A DNA stretch of 64,000 nucleotides from Candidatus Heimdallarchaeota archaeon B3_Heim (GTDB taxonomy: Archaea > Asgardarchaeota > Heimdallarchaeia > Hodarchaeales > Hodarchaeaceae). This document shows positions 16,900 through 25,766 of this stretch, piece by piece. The notes under the pieces were generated by a model, which worked only from the letters and a program-made list of their open reading frames with translations, made no database searches and had not been told where the DNA came from. The stretch spans positions 1 through 64,000 of the forward strand of contig NJBF01000001.1 in assembly GCA_003144275.1 (NCBI GenBank), written 5' to 3'. Position numbers and translations under genes: made by a program. How positions within the stretch are numbered: the stretch's first letter is position 1; each line of letters starts with the position of its first letter.

Positions 16900-17424
16900 T
16901 TGGAAAAAGACAACCAGGAGATTGCTAGCTTGATAGATCCACGAAGGTTTGACAGTGTACTCAGTAAAATCATAAAAAGTGAACCCGGTATCCGAAAAAT
17001 TATTCTAGTCGACCGGACTGGTCTTACGATTGCTCACGTTTCCAAGTTTAGTTATGTATCTGTTGATGTTGATGGTATTGGAGCAATTGCTTCAGCTGTA
17101 TTTATGGCATCAGCAGAACAAGGATCTAATCTGACAATTGGCGGATTGGATATTGTCACTTCAGAATTCGATACTGGTAAAATATTCGCGAGCGCTTGTG
17201 GCCGGGGGATTTTGACAATAATCTCAGATGCTGAGGTTAATATCGGAATGATCCGCTTACTCATGAGAAAGGCTAATGAGGAACTTAGCTCAATCCTTGA
17301 TGAGTTTTTAGCTGGACAACCATCTCGAACCTTCTCAGGAATTGACTCCAAAGCACCTGAAGTTCGTACTGGACTTGAGAAAGATGAACTTGAAGCCGCG
17401 CTACGAGAGCTTGAAAAATTCTAA
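16900..17424 (+). CDS. Roadblock/LC7-domain protein
   Basis: Residues ~15-135 show the Roadblock/LC7 pattern: a first helix (DSVLSKIIKSEPGIRKIILVDRTGLTIA), a central beta-sheet (GGLDIVTSEFDTGKIFASACGRGILTIIS) and a C-terminal helix (NIGMIRLLMRKANEELSSIL). An acidic helical tail of ~35 residues follows. Roadblock proteins dimerise and act as GAPs or platforms for small GTPases (MglB-MglA, Ragulator-Rag). The next gene, 42 bases downstream, is an MglA-like GTPase, so the two are probably partners. The start is a TTG; no earlier in-frame start with a ribosome site is apparent. Confidence 0.88.
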   Translation: MEKDNQEIASLIDPRRFDSVLSKIIKSEPGIRKIILVDRTGLTIAHVSKFSYVSVDVDGIGAIASAVFMASAEQGSNLTIGGLDIVTSEFDTGKIFASACGRGILTIISDAEVNIGMIRLLMRKANEELSSILDEFLAGQPSRTFSGIDSKAPEVRTGLEKDELEAALRELEKF

Positions 17425-17466
17425 TCTAATTTCCTATCCTCCTAGTCAGTGAAGGAGTCAAGTTGA

Positions 17467-18048
17467 TTGCGAAAAGACGCAGAAGGTCGTCATAGATTTA
17501 AAATAGTATTTTATGGCCCCTCTCTCTGTGGAAAAACAACAACTCTTAGTTGGCTCTATCATAAGGTTGATGGTTTAGAAAAGGGGAAATTTACCCAACT
17601 AGCTGATCCACATGGACGCACGCTTTTTTTTGATTTTGCACCCATGCAAGCTACTACAGGAGTGGTTTTTGACGTTTATACTACAGCGGGACAGGAAAGA
17701 CATAAACACCAGCGTAAAATAGTTATTCAGGGGGTAGATGGCATCTTATTTGTTGTTGATTCTTCGTCAGATCAGCTTCAAGAAAATATTGCTTCCTTCG
17801 AGGAGCTTACAACTCATTTGGGGGAAGATTTAGGCACTACAATTCCTTTAGTTATTGCTTTGAACAAACGAGATGTTGAGGCTGCACTACCACGATCAGA
17901 GCTAATTGAAAGATTAAAATTATCCAATTATCCAATTTATGAAACTGTGGCTACTACGGGTATTGGGATAAAGCGTGCTTTCCAATCATTAGCCCGTGAA
18001 ATATTAATGATACAATTATACGGAACTAAGACATCTCAGAATAGTTAG
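17467..18048 (+). CDS. MglA-like small GTPase
   Basis: GTP-binding protein with GPSLCGKT (17-24), the MglA-type stretch RTLFFDFAPM (51-60), switch II TAGQE (73-77) and NKRD (133-136). The YGPSLCGKTT and TLFFDF sequences are typical of MglA/SofG-type and related archaeal GTPases rather than Ras or Arf. Its partner is probably the Roadblock protein 42 bases upstream; MglA and MglB form such a pair in bacteria, where they control polarity and type IV pili. The start codon is TTG at 17467 (another TTG lies 3 bases earlier, in frame). The end overlaps the convergent CRM-domain gene by 4 bases. Confidence 0.88.
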   Translation: MRKDAEGRHRFKIVFYGPSLCGKTTTLSWLYHKVDGLEKGKFTQLADPHGRTLFFDFAPMQATTGVVFDVYTTAGQERHKHQRKIVIQGVDGILFVVDSSSDQLQENIASFEELTTHLGEDLGTTIPLVIALNKRDVEAALPRSELIERLKLSNYPIYETVATTGIGIKRAFQSLAREILMIQLYGTKTSQNS

Positions 18049-18311
18049 CTTTTTTTCTGAATAATTACAGTCCATCCTCTAGTTTCTATTACCTCAGAGT
18101 TACTGTTTAATATAGCTTTCAAGGCTGAAACTGCTTCTTGACGTGAATTGAAAGGAGAATTTTTTAGAAACTTTATTTTAATGGTTTTATCCTTTTTTAA
18201 TCGGTTATTAAGTTCATTAAGAAAGGAATCAGATAAACCGTTTTTTCCTACTTGTAAACTTGGCGACTCTGCTCGGATATTCCGTACGTTTGGTTGATGT
18301 AACTTGGACAT
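18045..18311 (-). CDS. YhbY/CRM-domain RNA-binding protein
   Basis: Small RNA-binding protein of the CRS1/YhbY family. The signature LQVGKNGLSDSFLNELNNRL is followed by IKIKFLKNSPF, a helix (RQEAVSALKAILNSN) and the last strand ETRGWTVIIQKK. The GxxG-like loop is GKNG. Bacterial and archaeal YhbY proteins bind pre-ribosomal RNA. The ATG at 18311 is preferred over the TTG at 18320 because a GAGGT motif lies about 10 bases before it. It is convergent with the MglA-like GTPase, and there is no obvious link in function. Confidence 0.85.
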   Translation of the reverse strand: MSKLHQPNVRNIRAESPSLQVGKNGLSDSFLNELNNRLKKDKTIKIKFLKNSPFNSRQEAVSALKAILNSNSEVIETRGWTVIIQKKS

Positions 18312-18531
18312 GTATTTCAAAACCTCTTACTTTGGAGCGTTTTGTTAAGTTAATCTTATAGTTTTGCTATCTAAACCTTTAGTTCAATCTAATTTGTTAT
18401 GATACAATAGAAGGAATTTCTCCTCGTAATATCCACATATTAGGATCTTATATTACTTTGAGTAGAAAGAATGATGTTAGTAGGTTTATTCTCCTTGTAC
18501 ACCTTCTCATTCGGAAAAATCTCGGAATTAG

Positions 18532-18544
18532 AAATATATTTATA
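18532..18544 (+). promoter_or_regulatory. TATA-like box before the second Roadblock gene
   Basis: AAATATATTTATA ends about 21 bases before the ATG at 18565, the spacing expected if transcription begins at or just before the start codon. This suggests a short or absent leader. Pattern only. Confidence 0.35.
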
Positions 18545-18564
18545 GGAGATAAGCTTAAATTCAC

Positions 18565-19017
18565 ATGTCTAAGCAAAGATATGTGCGGAAATTTGTTTAC
18601 AAGGGTGTAAGAATGTACATTCCCGATACTGATGCAGATCTACAAATGCATAAAGAAATAGTCGAAGTCTTGGAAGCATTTGTTAGTAAATTGCCAGCTA
18701 TAGACTTTGCTAGCGTTGTAAGTCTTGAAGGACTTCCCATTTCCTCTTGGCCTCCTAAACTTCCAGGTGATTTGGATGATGTACGAATAGCCGCAATGAC
18801 TGCGGCAATTCTTAGTTTAGGCGAGAGAGCTGTCATGGAAACGGGGAAAGGAGAAATGACACGGATTCTTGTTGAAGGAAACGATGGTTACCTTATTTCA
18901 GTTCAATCTGGTAGTAAAGCAGTATTAACTGCTTCAGCAAACCGATCAGTAAAATTGGGCTTAATTTTTCTTGATATGAAACAAGCTGCAAAGAAAGTCG
19001 GTGAAATACTGGGTTAA
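18565..19017 (+). CDS. Roadblock/LC7-domain protein
   Basis: Second Roadblock/LC7 protein of this region, 150 residues. After a ~30-residue basic N-terminal segment the domain runs from EIVEVLEAFVSKLPAIDFASVVSLEGLPISS through the helix DVRIAAMTAAILSLGERAVMET and strands (MTRILVEGNDGYLISV, AVLTASANRS) to the last helix (LGLIFLDMKQAAKKVGEIL). It is divergent in sequence from the Roadblock at 16900. It has its own promoter (TATA-like box just upstream) and is separated from the GTPase by a minus-strand gene, so it may serve another GTPase. Confidence 0.88.
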   Translation: MSKQRYVRKFVYKGVRMYIPDTDADLQMHKEIVEVLEAFVSKLPAIDFASVVSLEGLPISSWPPKLPGDLDDVRIAAMTAAILSLGERAVMETGKGEMTRILVEGNDGYLISVQSGSKAVLTASANRSVKLGLIFLDMKQAAKKVGEILG

Positions 19018-19093
19018 TTCCCGGAGAAAATCCAGAATTTTACTCTTTTCATTCTGAAAAATAGGAAGAAGAACAATGTTTGTTGTCTGTTAC

Positions 19094-19864
19094 CTAATAG
19101 AGCTTATTCCTCATTGATTGGGCCTTTTGATAATAAAAATCGTGCAGAACAGATTCATTTAGCTCTTGAGCAATTTCCGCTGCTCTTTCATAATATATCA
19201 GAGCAGAGTCATAATTCTCTTTAGTAGCTTCAAGATCTCCAAATTCCCCATAAGCTATCATTAGATTATATTTGTCCCCCGACTTCTCAAAATATTCAAT
19301 GGCTTCTGTCAGATAATGGGTTGCTTGCACATCACTAGATACATCTCCCAATTTAAGATTTTGGCATAGTACTTTAGCAATGTTGATTTGGGCAATTGCT
19401 AAGTTATGTTTATCATTGCGTTCTTCTGCATGGCCACGCGCAATATCAAAGTTTTTAAGTGAACTATCATAATTAGCTAAACGATAATAGCATTCTCCAA
19501 TATTCATATACGCATTCACAACGGCTTTGTGAAAATTAGCTTTTTTGGCTTTTTCTAATGCGTTCTCAAAGACCGAAACTGCTTCTTGAAAATTATTTTG
19601 CTCATATAATATTATTCCCTCGGTTGAAAAGACATTCTCTTCAAGCATTGGGTCACCTAATTCCTTAGAAATCCGTCTTACGACTTCTAATAGTTCCTGT
19701 GCCAGAGTAGAATTCTTTGCTTCAACAGCTTCCTCTAGCTGAGCAAATGCGGCATGAAATTGACCATTCAAATCGGCAAGAATTGTGAAAATTTGTTCTG
19801 CCTTTTTAAAATCTGCTTTTGCCTTTTTTTGGATCAGTAGATAAAATTCTTCTACCTGCGTCAA
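19094..19864 (-). CDS. TPR-repeat protein
   Basis: At least four tetratricopeptide repeats are visible, for example EGIILYEQNNFQEAVSVFEN, AYMNIGECYYRLANYDSSLK, IAYGEFGDLEATKENYDSAL and the preceding IAQINIAKVL unit. TPR proteins are scaffolds; no catalytic domain is present. A longer frame opens at 19888, but the TTG at 19864 is preceded by GTGGAG at a good distance. Either start overlaps the end of the upstream gene (stop at 19806), so the two are probably coupled in translation. Partners are unknown. Confidence 0.8.
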   Translation of the reverse strand: MTQVEEFYLLIQKKAKADFKKAEQIFTILADLNGQFHAAFAQLEEAVEAKNSTLAQELLEVVRRISKELGDPMLEENVFSTEGIILYEQNNFQEAVSVFENALEKAKKANFHKAVVNAYMNIGECYYRLANYDSSLKNFDIARGHAEERNDKHNLAIAQINIAKVLCQNLKLGDVSSDVQATHYLTEAIEYFEKSGDKYNLMIAYGEFGDLEATKENYDSALIYYERAAEIAQELNESVLHDFYYQKAQSMRNKLY

Positions 19865-20342
19865 GCAGTCTCCACGGTTCTTCCCCAATTATATCTGCAA
19901 TCTTCCTCCACTCTTGCTTAGAGATGCCGCAAATCACGCTTTTACTTCGCCATTTTTGTGGAAATTCAAATAATTCATTAACCAAGTCTAATAAAAGGTT
20001 ATTATCTCCCCCTGCCTGAGCTGCTACACTTTGAGGACCAACAGCGCGAAGTTTGAGATCTCCCTCTGAAAATTCAAATAATACTCCGAGAGGAACAGAT
20101 TTCTTCTTGTCTTCTCCCCATTTTCTGCCAACAATTAATAGAAAATTCTTTGATGGAAAATCAATATCTTCACGACTGACTGTTTTCAGTAAAAGCAACC
20201 AGTGATAGTCTGTATCGAAAAAACTCGAAATTAACCTACCCTGAAATTCGGGATCCCAATCAACCAGATCCTCAACATCGGCTAATTCGATTACCTCCTC
20301 CTGACCAGCCCCTAAAGCAAAATGAACTTTCCAAATGACCAT
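19806..20342 (-). CDS. Hypothetical protein upstream of TPR protein
   Basis: A 178-residue protein of no recognised family. It starts at an ATG preceded by GGGTGAAGAA, a fair ribosome site. The N-terminal half is beta-rich (VIWKVHFALGAG, NFLLIVGRKW, VPLGVLFEFSEGDLKLRAVG), the C-terminal part helical with EFPQKWRSKSVICGISKQEW and EEPWRLLDAGRRIL. There are no transmembrane helices or metal motifs. The C-terminus overlaps the TPR gene by about 60 bases in a different frame, implying a common transcript and possibly a physical complex. Confidence 0.65.
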   Translation of the reverse strand: MVIWKVHFALGAGQEEVIELADVEDLVDWDPEFQGRLISSFFDTDYHWLLLLKTVSREDIDFPSKNFLLIVGRKWGEDKKKSVPLGVLFEFSEGDLKLRAVGPQSVAAQAGGDNNLLLDLVNELFEFPQKWRSKSVICGISKQEWRKIADIIGEEPWRLLDAGRRILSTDPKKGKSRF

Positions 20343-20568
20343 TCGTTCTTCACCCTACGTTCATAGTCGCGAGACACAACATCATTATAATTCTTACATT
20401 GATCAACTTAAATACAATTCTCAATTAATTTGAGGTGCTTTATCAGAATACATTGTGACTACTTGTTTATTTTAACCGTTGGATGTATATCTATCGAGCT
20501 CTTAGTCGGTTTAAAAATTTACGAAAAATTGATTTCACAGGTTTTTTTTCAGAAATACTTCTTCACTT

Positions 20569-21999
20569 CTAAGGCTCAGGATCATCTATAGCTAGCTTGC
20601 TCGTTCGATACTTAGGATGATATTTCTGTAATAGCTTTGGAGGAATTCGTTTTAATTCCTCTTCTGGAAGATCCGATAATAAATCCCAAGCCAGTTCCAG
20701 TGTATCAAAAATTTCTCGTGATTCATAATACCCTTGACGTAGAAATTCGCTTTCAAAACGATCTGCAAATCGTAAATACTTCTTGTCGGTAGCACTTAAG
20801 CTTTCCTCACCAACAACGGCTACTAAGTCCCTCAAATTTCTTCCAAGGGAATATCCCGCAAACATTTGATCTGCAACTGGCTTATGACACACATGAGTCC
20901 GTCCTCTTCCGATTCCTTCACGCATCAGTCGACTCAGACTGGGCATTGGATCAATAGGAGGATATATTCCTCTTCGATTTAAATCTCGATCCACAATTAG
21001 TTGGCCTTCTGTAATATACCCAGAAAGATCAGGAATTGGATGTGTTATATCATCAGAGGGCATAGAAAGGATAGGGAGCTGTGTTATTGTTCCTGAATGA
21101 CCTTTTATTCTTCCTGCTCGCTCATAAATTGTAGCAAGATCGGTGTACAGATACCCTGGATATCCACGACGGCCAGGAACTTCTTCACGTGCAGCAGAGA
21201 TCTCACGTAAAGCCTCAGCATAGTTTGTCATGTCAGTTAGTATAACTAAACAATGGTAATCGTATTCAAAAGCTAGATACTCAGCTACTGAGAGTGCAAT
21301 CCGCGGAGTGATCAATCTTTCGGCTGCTGGGGAATCGGCTAGATTTAGGAAAAGTATTACTCGTTCAAGAGCGCCCGTTTTCTCAAAATCTTCTCTAAAA
21401 AATCGTGCTTCTTCAGTAGTGATACCCATTGCTGCAAAAATGACCGCAAACTCTTCATCTTTGCCTAAGACAGTTGACTGACGTGCAATTTGTGCAGCGA
21501 TATTATTATGAGGTAATCCACTACCGGAGAAAATTGGTAACTTCTGACCTCTAATTAATGTGTTTAAACCATCAATGGAAGATATTCCTGTCTGAATAAA
21601 TTCTCTAGGATACTCACGAGAGTAAGGATTGATGGGGGCACCAGTAATATCTAATCGTTCTTCCGCGAAAATCTGTGGTCCAGCATCGATAGCTTTTCCA
21701 CTTCCAGAAAAAATTCGACCAAGCATGTCTTGTGATACTGCAATTTTAATCGTTTCACCCAGAAACCTAACGGAAGTTTTTCGAGTATCGAGACCTTGGG
21801 TCCCTTCAAAAACTTGCACAACTGCAATGTCTTCTGCGGCTTCTAGAACTTGACCAGTTCTTTTTTCTCCATCTGGAGTGAGAACATGCACTAATTCACC
21901 ATAAGCAACTCCTTTAATGTTCTTAACGAATAATAAAGGACCAGCTATTGAAGATACTGTGGAATATGTGATGACCGAGGAGGGAGATTCTTCAATCAT
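20569..21999 (-). CDS. atpB: A-type ATP synthase subunit B
   Basis: Regulatory, non-catalytic nucleotide-binding subunit of the archaeal A/V-type ATPase. Family features are [20 protein letters not shown] at the N-terminus, the subunit-B-type degenerate P-loop region ([19 protein letters not shown]), [20 protein letters not shown] and [18 protein letters not shown]. The length of 476 residues is normal. No other ATPase subunit lies within 30 kb, so the gene stands outside the usual atp operon. No intein is present. The downstream and upstream neighbours are a TPR pair and glycyl-tRNA synthetase. Confidence 0.95.
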   Translation of the reverse strand: MIEESPSSVITYSTVSSIAGPLLFVKNIKGVAYGELVHVLTPDGEKRTGQVLEAAEDIAVVQVFEGTQGLDTRKTSVRFLGETIKIAVSQDMLGRIFSGSGKAIDAGPQIFAEERLDITGAPINPYSREYPREFIQTGISSIDGLNTLIRGQKLPIFSGSGLPHNNIAAQIARQSTVLGKDEEFAVIFAAMGITTEEARFFREDFEKTGALERVILFLNLADSPAAERLITPRIALSVAEYLAFEYDYHCLVILTDMTNYAEALREISAAREEVPGRRGYPGYLYTDLATIYERAGRIKGHSGTITQLPILSMPSDDITHPIPDLSGYITEGQLIVDRDLNRRGIYPPIDPMPSLSRLMREGIGRGRTHVCHKPVADQMFAGYSLGRNLRDLVAVVGEESLSATDKKYLRFADRFESEFLRQGYYESREIFDTLELAWDLLSDLPEEELKRIPPKLLQKYHPKYRTSKLAIDDPEP

Positions 22000-22046
22000 A
22001 ATCTATACACTTCGTTTCTGTTCTTATCGTCTGACTTAGTAGTTGA

Positions 22047-23612
22047 TTAAATCATTTTTGCTGCTAAATAATTATTACGTAAATTCTTTAGCTCCTCAAC
22101 TAGCTTTTCAATTGGAATTCTTGTTTGTTGCATACTATCCCTGTCCCTAATAGTAATATTTTCATCCTCAAGAGTACCAAAATCGACGGTAACGCAAAAA
22201 GGAGTCCCAATTTCATCATGTCTACGATACCTTTTACCAATTGATCCACCATCATCAAAATTAACTGTAAATCCTTGTGCTCTTAAGAATTTAAATATAT
22301 CTTGCGCTTTTGCAAGAATTTGGGGCTTTTTCTGTAATGGAAAAACTGCTACATCGTAGGGGGCCAAGCTTGGGTGAATTTTCAATACCACCCGTTTTCT
22401 GTCATTAACGGTTTCCTCTTGATATCCATCAGCAAGAATCGTTAATAAAATACGCCCAAGACCAACAGAGGGTTCTGCAACGACATATGGTACATAACGT
22501 TTTACACCTGTCTCATCAGTCTCACTAAAGTGAAGTTTTGTTTTAGAATGTATTTGATGCTGCTCTAAGTCATATTGAGTTCTATTTGCACAACCCATTA
22601 ATTCTTTCCAGCCAAAATTATATTGATACTCAATATCCCAAGTATCTAAAGCGTAATGACTCAATTCTGATTCTAGATGTTGTCTGAATCGTAATTTATT
22701 ACCGTTTATACCCATTTTATCCGTAAACCAGTTATTAAAAGTCGCTAACCAGTATGCTTGCCATTTATTTTTGAAAATTTGATCATCCCAAGCCTTTTGA
22801 ATGCTCATTGGTACAAAATCGTCAGAGATTTTGTCCGTCTGTTCTTTTCTTGAATAAATATTCACTTGTGTTTCAGTCACATCCTCAAAAACGGGACAAT
22901 CGTTGGTCTTCTGGGGATCTGTAAAATATTCAAACTCCATTAATTCATATTCACGTACTCGGAATAAAAAATTACGGGGAGAAATTTCATTTCTAAAAAC
23001 TATGCCCGATTGGGCAATACCAAAAGGTATCTTTACACGTGTAGAATCAATTACATTTCTGAATCCAGAAAAGATTAACTGAGCATTCTCCGGTCGAAGA
23101 TAAGCAATTGATGCTGAATCCTGAATTGGTCCCACCTGTGTCTTGAACATCAAATTGAAAGTTATTGGTTTTCCCAACTTACCTCCACATTCTGGGCAGA
23201 TAAGTCCCTCTTTTAGAACGAGTTCCCTCATTCCTTCGAGATCTAGATGCTCAGACTGTATGTGTAATTGATCTTCGACTAAATGATCAAGTCTGTGTTT
23301 TTTCTTACATTTACCTTCGCAAAAAATTAAGGGGTCCGTGAAACTTGACAGGTGTCCAGAAGCTTCCCAAACTTTCGGATGAGTAATGATGGCACCCTCA
23401 TATCCAACAATGTCATCACGGTTTCTAACGAACTCAGTCCACCATGCATCCTTAATCCGATTTTTGATCTCCACACCTATAGGCCCAAAATCCCAGAATC
23501 CGGCCAGACCCCCGTAAATGTCACCTGTACGATAAGCGATACCAGTTTTATTCGCAAATGCCATTATTTTTTCTAGAAACTGTTTTAAATCCTTATCTAG
23601 TTCCATTTTCAT
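22047..23612 (-). CDS. glyS: Glycyl-tRNA synthetase (dimeric class II type)
   Basis: Charges tRNA-Gly. The N-terminus RTGDIYGGLAGFWDFGPIGVEIKNRI and the motif 2 region FRNEISPRNFLFRVREYELMEFEYF are diagnostic of the archaeal/eukaryotic GlyRS. The segment GCANRTQYDLEQH corresponds to the glycine-recognition loop, and VVAEPSVGLGRILLTILADGY to motif 3. The C-terminal anticodon-binding domain ends in TIRDRDSMQQTRIPIEKL. A zinc-ribbon-like insertion (CEGKCKKKH and CPECGGK) lies near residue 105-165. Several starts are possible within 12 bases; the ATG at 23612 is chosen. Confidence 0.96.
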   Translation of the reverse strand: MKMELDKDLKQFLEKIMAFANKTGIAYRTGDIYGGLAGFWDFGPIGVEIKNRIKDAWWTEFVRNRDDIVGYEGAIITHPKVWEASGHLSSFTDPLIFCEGKCKKKHRLDHLVEDQLHIQSEHLDLEGMRELVLKEGLICPECGGKLGKPITFNLMFKTQVGPIQDSASIAYLRPENAQLIFSGFRNVIDSTRVKIPFGIAQSGIVFRNEISPRNFLFRVREYELMEFEYFTDPQKTNDCPVFEDVTETQVNIYSRKEQTDKISDDFVPMSIQKAWDDQIFKNKWQAYWLATFNNWFTDKMGINGNKLRFRQHLESELSHYALDTWDIEYQYNFGWKELMGCANRTQYDLEQHQIHSKTKLHFSETDETGVKRYVPYVVAEPSVGLGRILLTILADGYQEETVNDRKRVVLKIHPSLAPYDVAVFPLQKKPQILAKAQDIFKFLRAQGFTVNFDDGGSIGKRYRRHDEIGTPFCVTVDFGTLEDENITIRDRDSMQQTRIPIEKLVEELKNLRNNYLAAKMI

Positions 23613-23845
23613 TACCAAACTTAATTCATTTACAGGTTACTTATTTTAAGGGAAATTAATGCAGATTTTCTTATTGAATATTTACGATACCTCTTTAAAC
23701 ATGTGTTAAAGCGATATTAGCACATTACACTACTTAGGAAGCAATTTCCTTTAGTAATTTAAAAATATCTTCTGCAAGATCAAGAATCGAGACAAAACTG
23801 TTTAGAAGTTTCAAATTGAATTCTACAAAAATAATCAGGAATTAC

Positions 23846-24700
23846 TTAGTTGGTGACTTTTTCCCAGTAAGGGACCTTACCTGCCACAAATTCTCGCATT
23901 ATAACCTTAGCAGCTTCAATATAATTCAATTTTCCACCCTTAAGTATTAATCCCCTTCTTTTAGCAATATGATCGAGTATCTCTTGATTACTTTCTTCTC
24001 GTGAAGGAATATCATACTTCTCTATAAATCCCTTAAAGTAATGCAGTCTTATTCGATCAAGAAAAAAATTAACAGTATCAATCGGATCTGGTAATTTCCC
24101 AATTTCATATGCTCCCAGAAAAGCTTGCAGATTGATATCAGGAATATCGAATGGTACCACTCCTGGAGAGTCATAAATCAAGACTTTGTTCGAAATTCGG
24201 ACTATTTGCTTATGACGTGTCACACCTGGTCTTTGACCTGTTGGTGCAACATGTTTTCCTCGCAAAATGTTTAATAAACTACTTTTCCCTGTATTTGGAA
24301 TACCTACCAAAGAAATAACGGTTTCTCTTTTCGGAGATAAACGTGAAATTTGTTGTCTTAACTTTTTGGTCCCTAATCTATTTTGAGCCGAAATGTATAC
24401 GGTAGGAAATTCTTTATTCAGAATTTGTTTATTATTTTCACAGATATTTCTTGGAACAAGATCACACTTATTGAGTACAATTATCAAGGAGCATCCTAAA
24501 GTTGATATATGCTTTTCAATGGAGGATACTCGAGTTAGATGGGGGAATCTTCCATCTACAACTTCTAAAATAACATCACTAGTCCTTATAAGCTCGAATA
24601 CCCAGCGATTTTCTTTTCTACGTCTCATGAATCTAAGACTCGTTTCTTTTGTGTTATTGAGATAAGTAACGAAGAAATATATTTGACTTTTTATGTTCAC
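23846..24700 (-). CDS. Circularly permuted GTPase, YlqF/Nog-like
   Basis: Motif order is permuted, the hallmark of ribosome-assembly GTPases: G4 NKCDLVP comes first (residue ~80), then G1 GIPNTGKSSLLN (~137-148), G2 Thr in RPGVTRHKQ and G3 DSPG. The N-terminal text RTSDVILEVVDGRFPHL is typical of the YlqF/MTG1/Nog2 group. Such proteins help assemble the large ribosomal subunit. The ~100-residue C-terminal helical region (LDRIRLHYF and onward) is like RbgA. A shorter start at ATG 24628 is possible, because the first ~24 residues look unlike the family. Confidence 0.88.
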   Translation of the reverse strand: MNIKSQIYFFVTYLNNTKETSLRFMRRRKENRWVFELIRTSDVILEVVDGRFPHLTRVSSIEKHISTLGCSLIIVLNKCDLVPRNICENNKQILNKEFPTVYISAQNRLGTKKLRQQISRLSPKRETVISLVGIPNTGKSSLLNILRGKHVAPTGQRPGVTRHKQIVRISNKVLIYDSPGVVPFDIPDINLQAFLGAYEIGKLPDPIDTVNFFLDRIRLHYFKGFIEKYDIPSREESNQEILDHIAKRRGLILKGGKLNYIEAAKVIMREFVAGKVPYWEKVTN

Positions 24701-25019
24701 GTCAGACTTGTAAGGAGATGATTACCTTTAAATTCGACGATATTACCTGTAATCCTAGACGCACTTAAGCAAAGCATATAATTTATCAAATAAATCCATT
24801 CCCTTTTTTAATTCAGTATTCCAATTTTAAAATTTTCACCATTCCAAAAAAAAATAATTCATATAATAACAAAAAAATACTCATGTCAAAAGCAATATTA
24901 TTAGAAGGAATAGGGCAAAGAACATTACTAGAATCATCTTTTATTCGGAAGATCCTTTTTCTAGTAACTAAATCTTGATACAAAACATTTATCACCCTAT
25001 TTCGAGGAAAGTATTGATC
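24701..25019. other. AT-rich divergent intergenic region
   Basis: A 319-base AT-rich gap between two divergent genes. It must contain promoters for the permuted GTPase (minus) and the aIF2 beta operon (plus). Long A and T runs near 24845-24875 make individual TATA boxes impossible to single out. A 60-codon minus-strand frame here (24813-24995) has no recognisable features and is not called. Confidence 0.3.
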
Positions 25020-25436
25020 ATGACAGCTGAAAAAGACTACCTTGCTAGCTTAAAACGTGCACGAGAGAACCTGCCCGCTCACGTGTTTGAAAAGTCTCGT
25101 TTTGAAATTCCACAGGGTGATATCTTTCAAGAAGGAAATAGAACGTGGATCACTGATTGGAATCGAATCCTCAAAATTTTAAATCGTGAAAATGATGCTG
25201 ATCACCTATCAAAACATTTAGCAGGAGAATTCGCAACCTCTGCGACCGAGGAACGAGGCCGTTTATTTCTGCAGGGCAAATTTTCAAGAACAATGGTCAA
25301 TCGCGAGTTAGCAGCGTACGTCAAAGAATTCGTTCTGTGTGAAGAATGTGGAAAACCAGATACAAAACTTGTCCGAGAGGGAAGAATTCTGATCAAAGTT
25401 TGTGAAGCTTGTGGTGCCCGTGGAGCGGTCAAGTAA
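25020..25436 (+). CDS. Translation initiation factor aIF2 subunit beta
   Basis: Partner of aIF2 alpha (13.5 kb) in initiator tRNA delivery. The helix-turn-helix core FQEGNRTWITDWNRILKILNR and KHLAGEFATSATEERGRLFLQGKFS are typical, and the C-terminal zinc ribbon is CEECGKPDT-x-CEACGARG. A longer frame opens at a TTG at 24975, but the ATG at 25020 gives the usual short N-terminus and 138 residues. It leads the operon of DUF424, NMD3 and a methyltransferase. Confidence 0.95.
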   Translation: MTAEKDYLASLKRARENLPAHVFEKSRFEIPQGDIFQEGNRTWITDWNRILKILNRENDADHLSKHLAGEFATSATEERGRLFLQGKFSRTMVNRELAAYVKEFVLCEECGKPDTKLVREGRILIKVCEACGARGAVK

Positions 25437-25452
25437 ACACAGTTCTGAACGT

Positions 25453-25764
25453 GTGTTTTTTAAAATTCACCGTAGGGATAGAACAGAAATTCTTGCTATC
25501 TGTGATGAAGCCCTCCTAGGAAAAGAGCTGACCAATAACACTACTAGAATGAAAGTTCCAATTGGCTTTTATAAGGGCAGAGATATCTCTCAATCAGATG
25601 CCTTAGACTTAATGCGAAGATATACAAATATTAATGCTTTAGGATCCGTTCTTGATTTAGGTATAAAAAAAGAAATCATAAACGAAGAAGCAGTGATATG
25701 GTTTAACTCCGATGATGGTAGAAGAATTCCACATTTACTTATTTTCTCATTTCCTCCAATTTAA
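25453..25764 (+). CDS. DUF424 family protein
   Basis: Small archaeal protein of the DUF424 family, function unknown. Visible family features are FFKIHRRDRTEILAICDEALLGKEL, a central VPIGFYKGRDIS and NINALGSVLDLGIKKEIIN with the C-terminal RRIPHLLIF. It is usually found beside aIF2 beta, as here. The open frame extends back into the aIF2 beta gene, but the GTG at 25453 gives the expected N-terminus (FFKIH) and avoids overlap. The stop is 2 bases before the NMD3 start. Confidence 0.85.
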   Translation: MFFKIHRRDRTEILAICDEALLGKELTNNTTRMKVPIGFYKGRDISQSDALDLMRRYTNINALGSVLDLGIKKEIINEEAVIWFNSDDGRRIPHLLIFSFPPI

Positions 25765-25766
25765 TT

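Noticed and set aside
19806..19864. Frameshift between the TPR protein and the gene before it
   Set aside because: The two have separate starts with their own ribosome sites and unrelated content; the overlap fits translational coupling.
24813..24995. 60-codon minus-strand frame in the AT-rich gap before aIF2 beta
   Set aside because: Low complexity, no ribosome site, and it covers the promoter region of the plus-strand operon.
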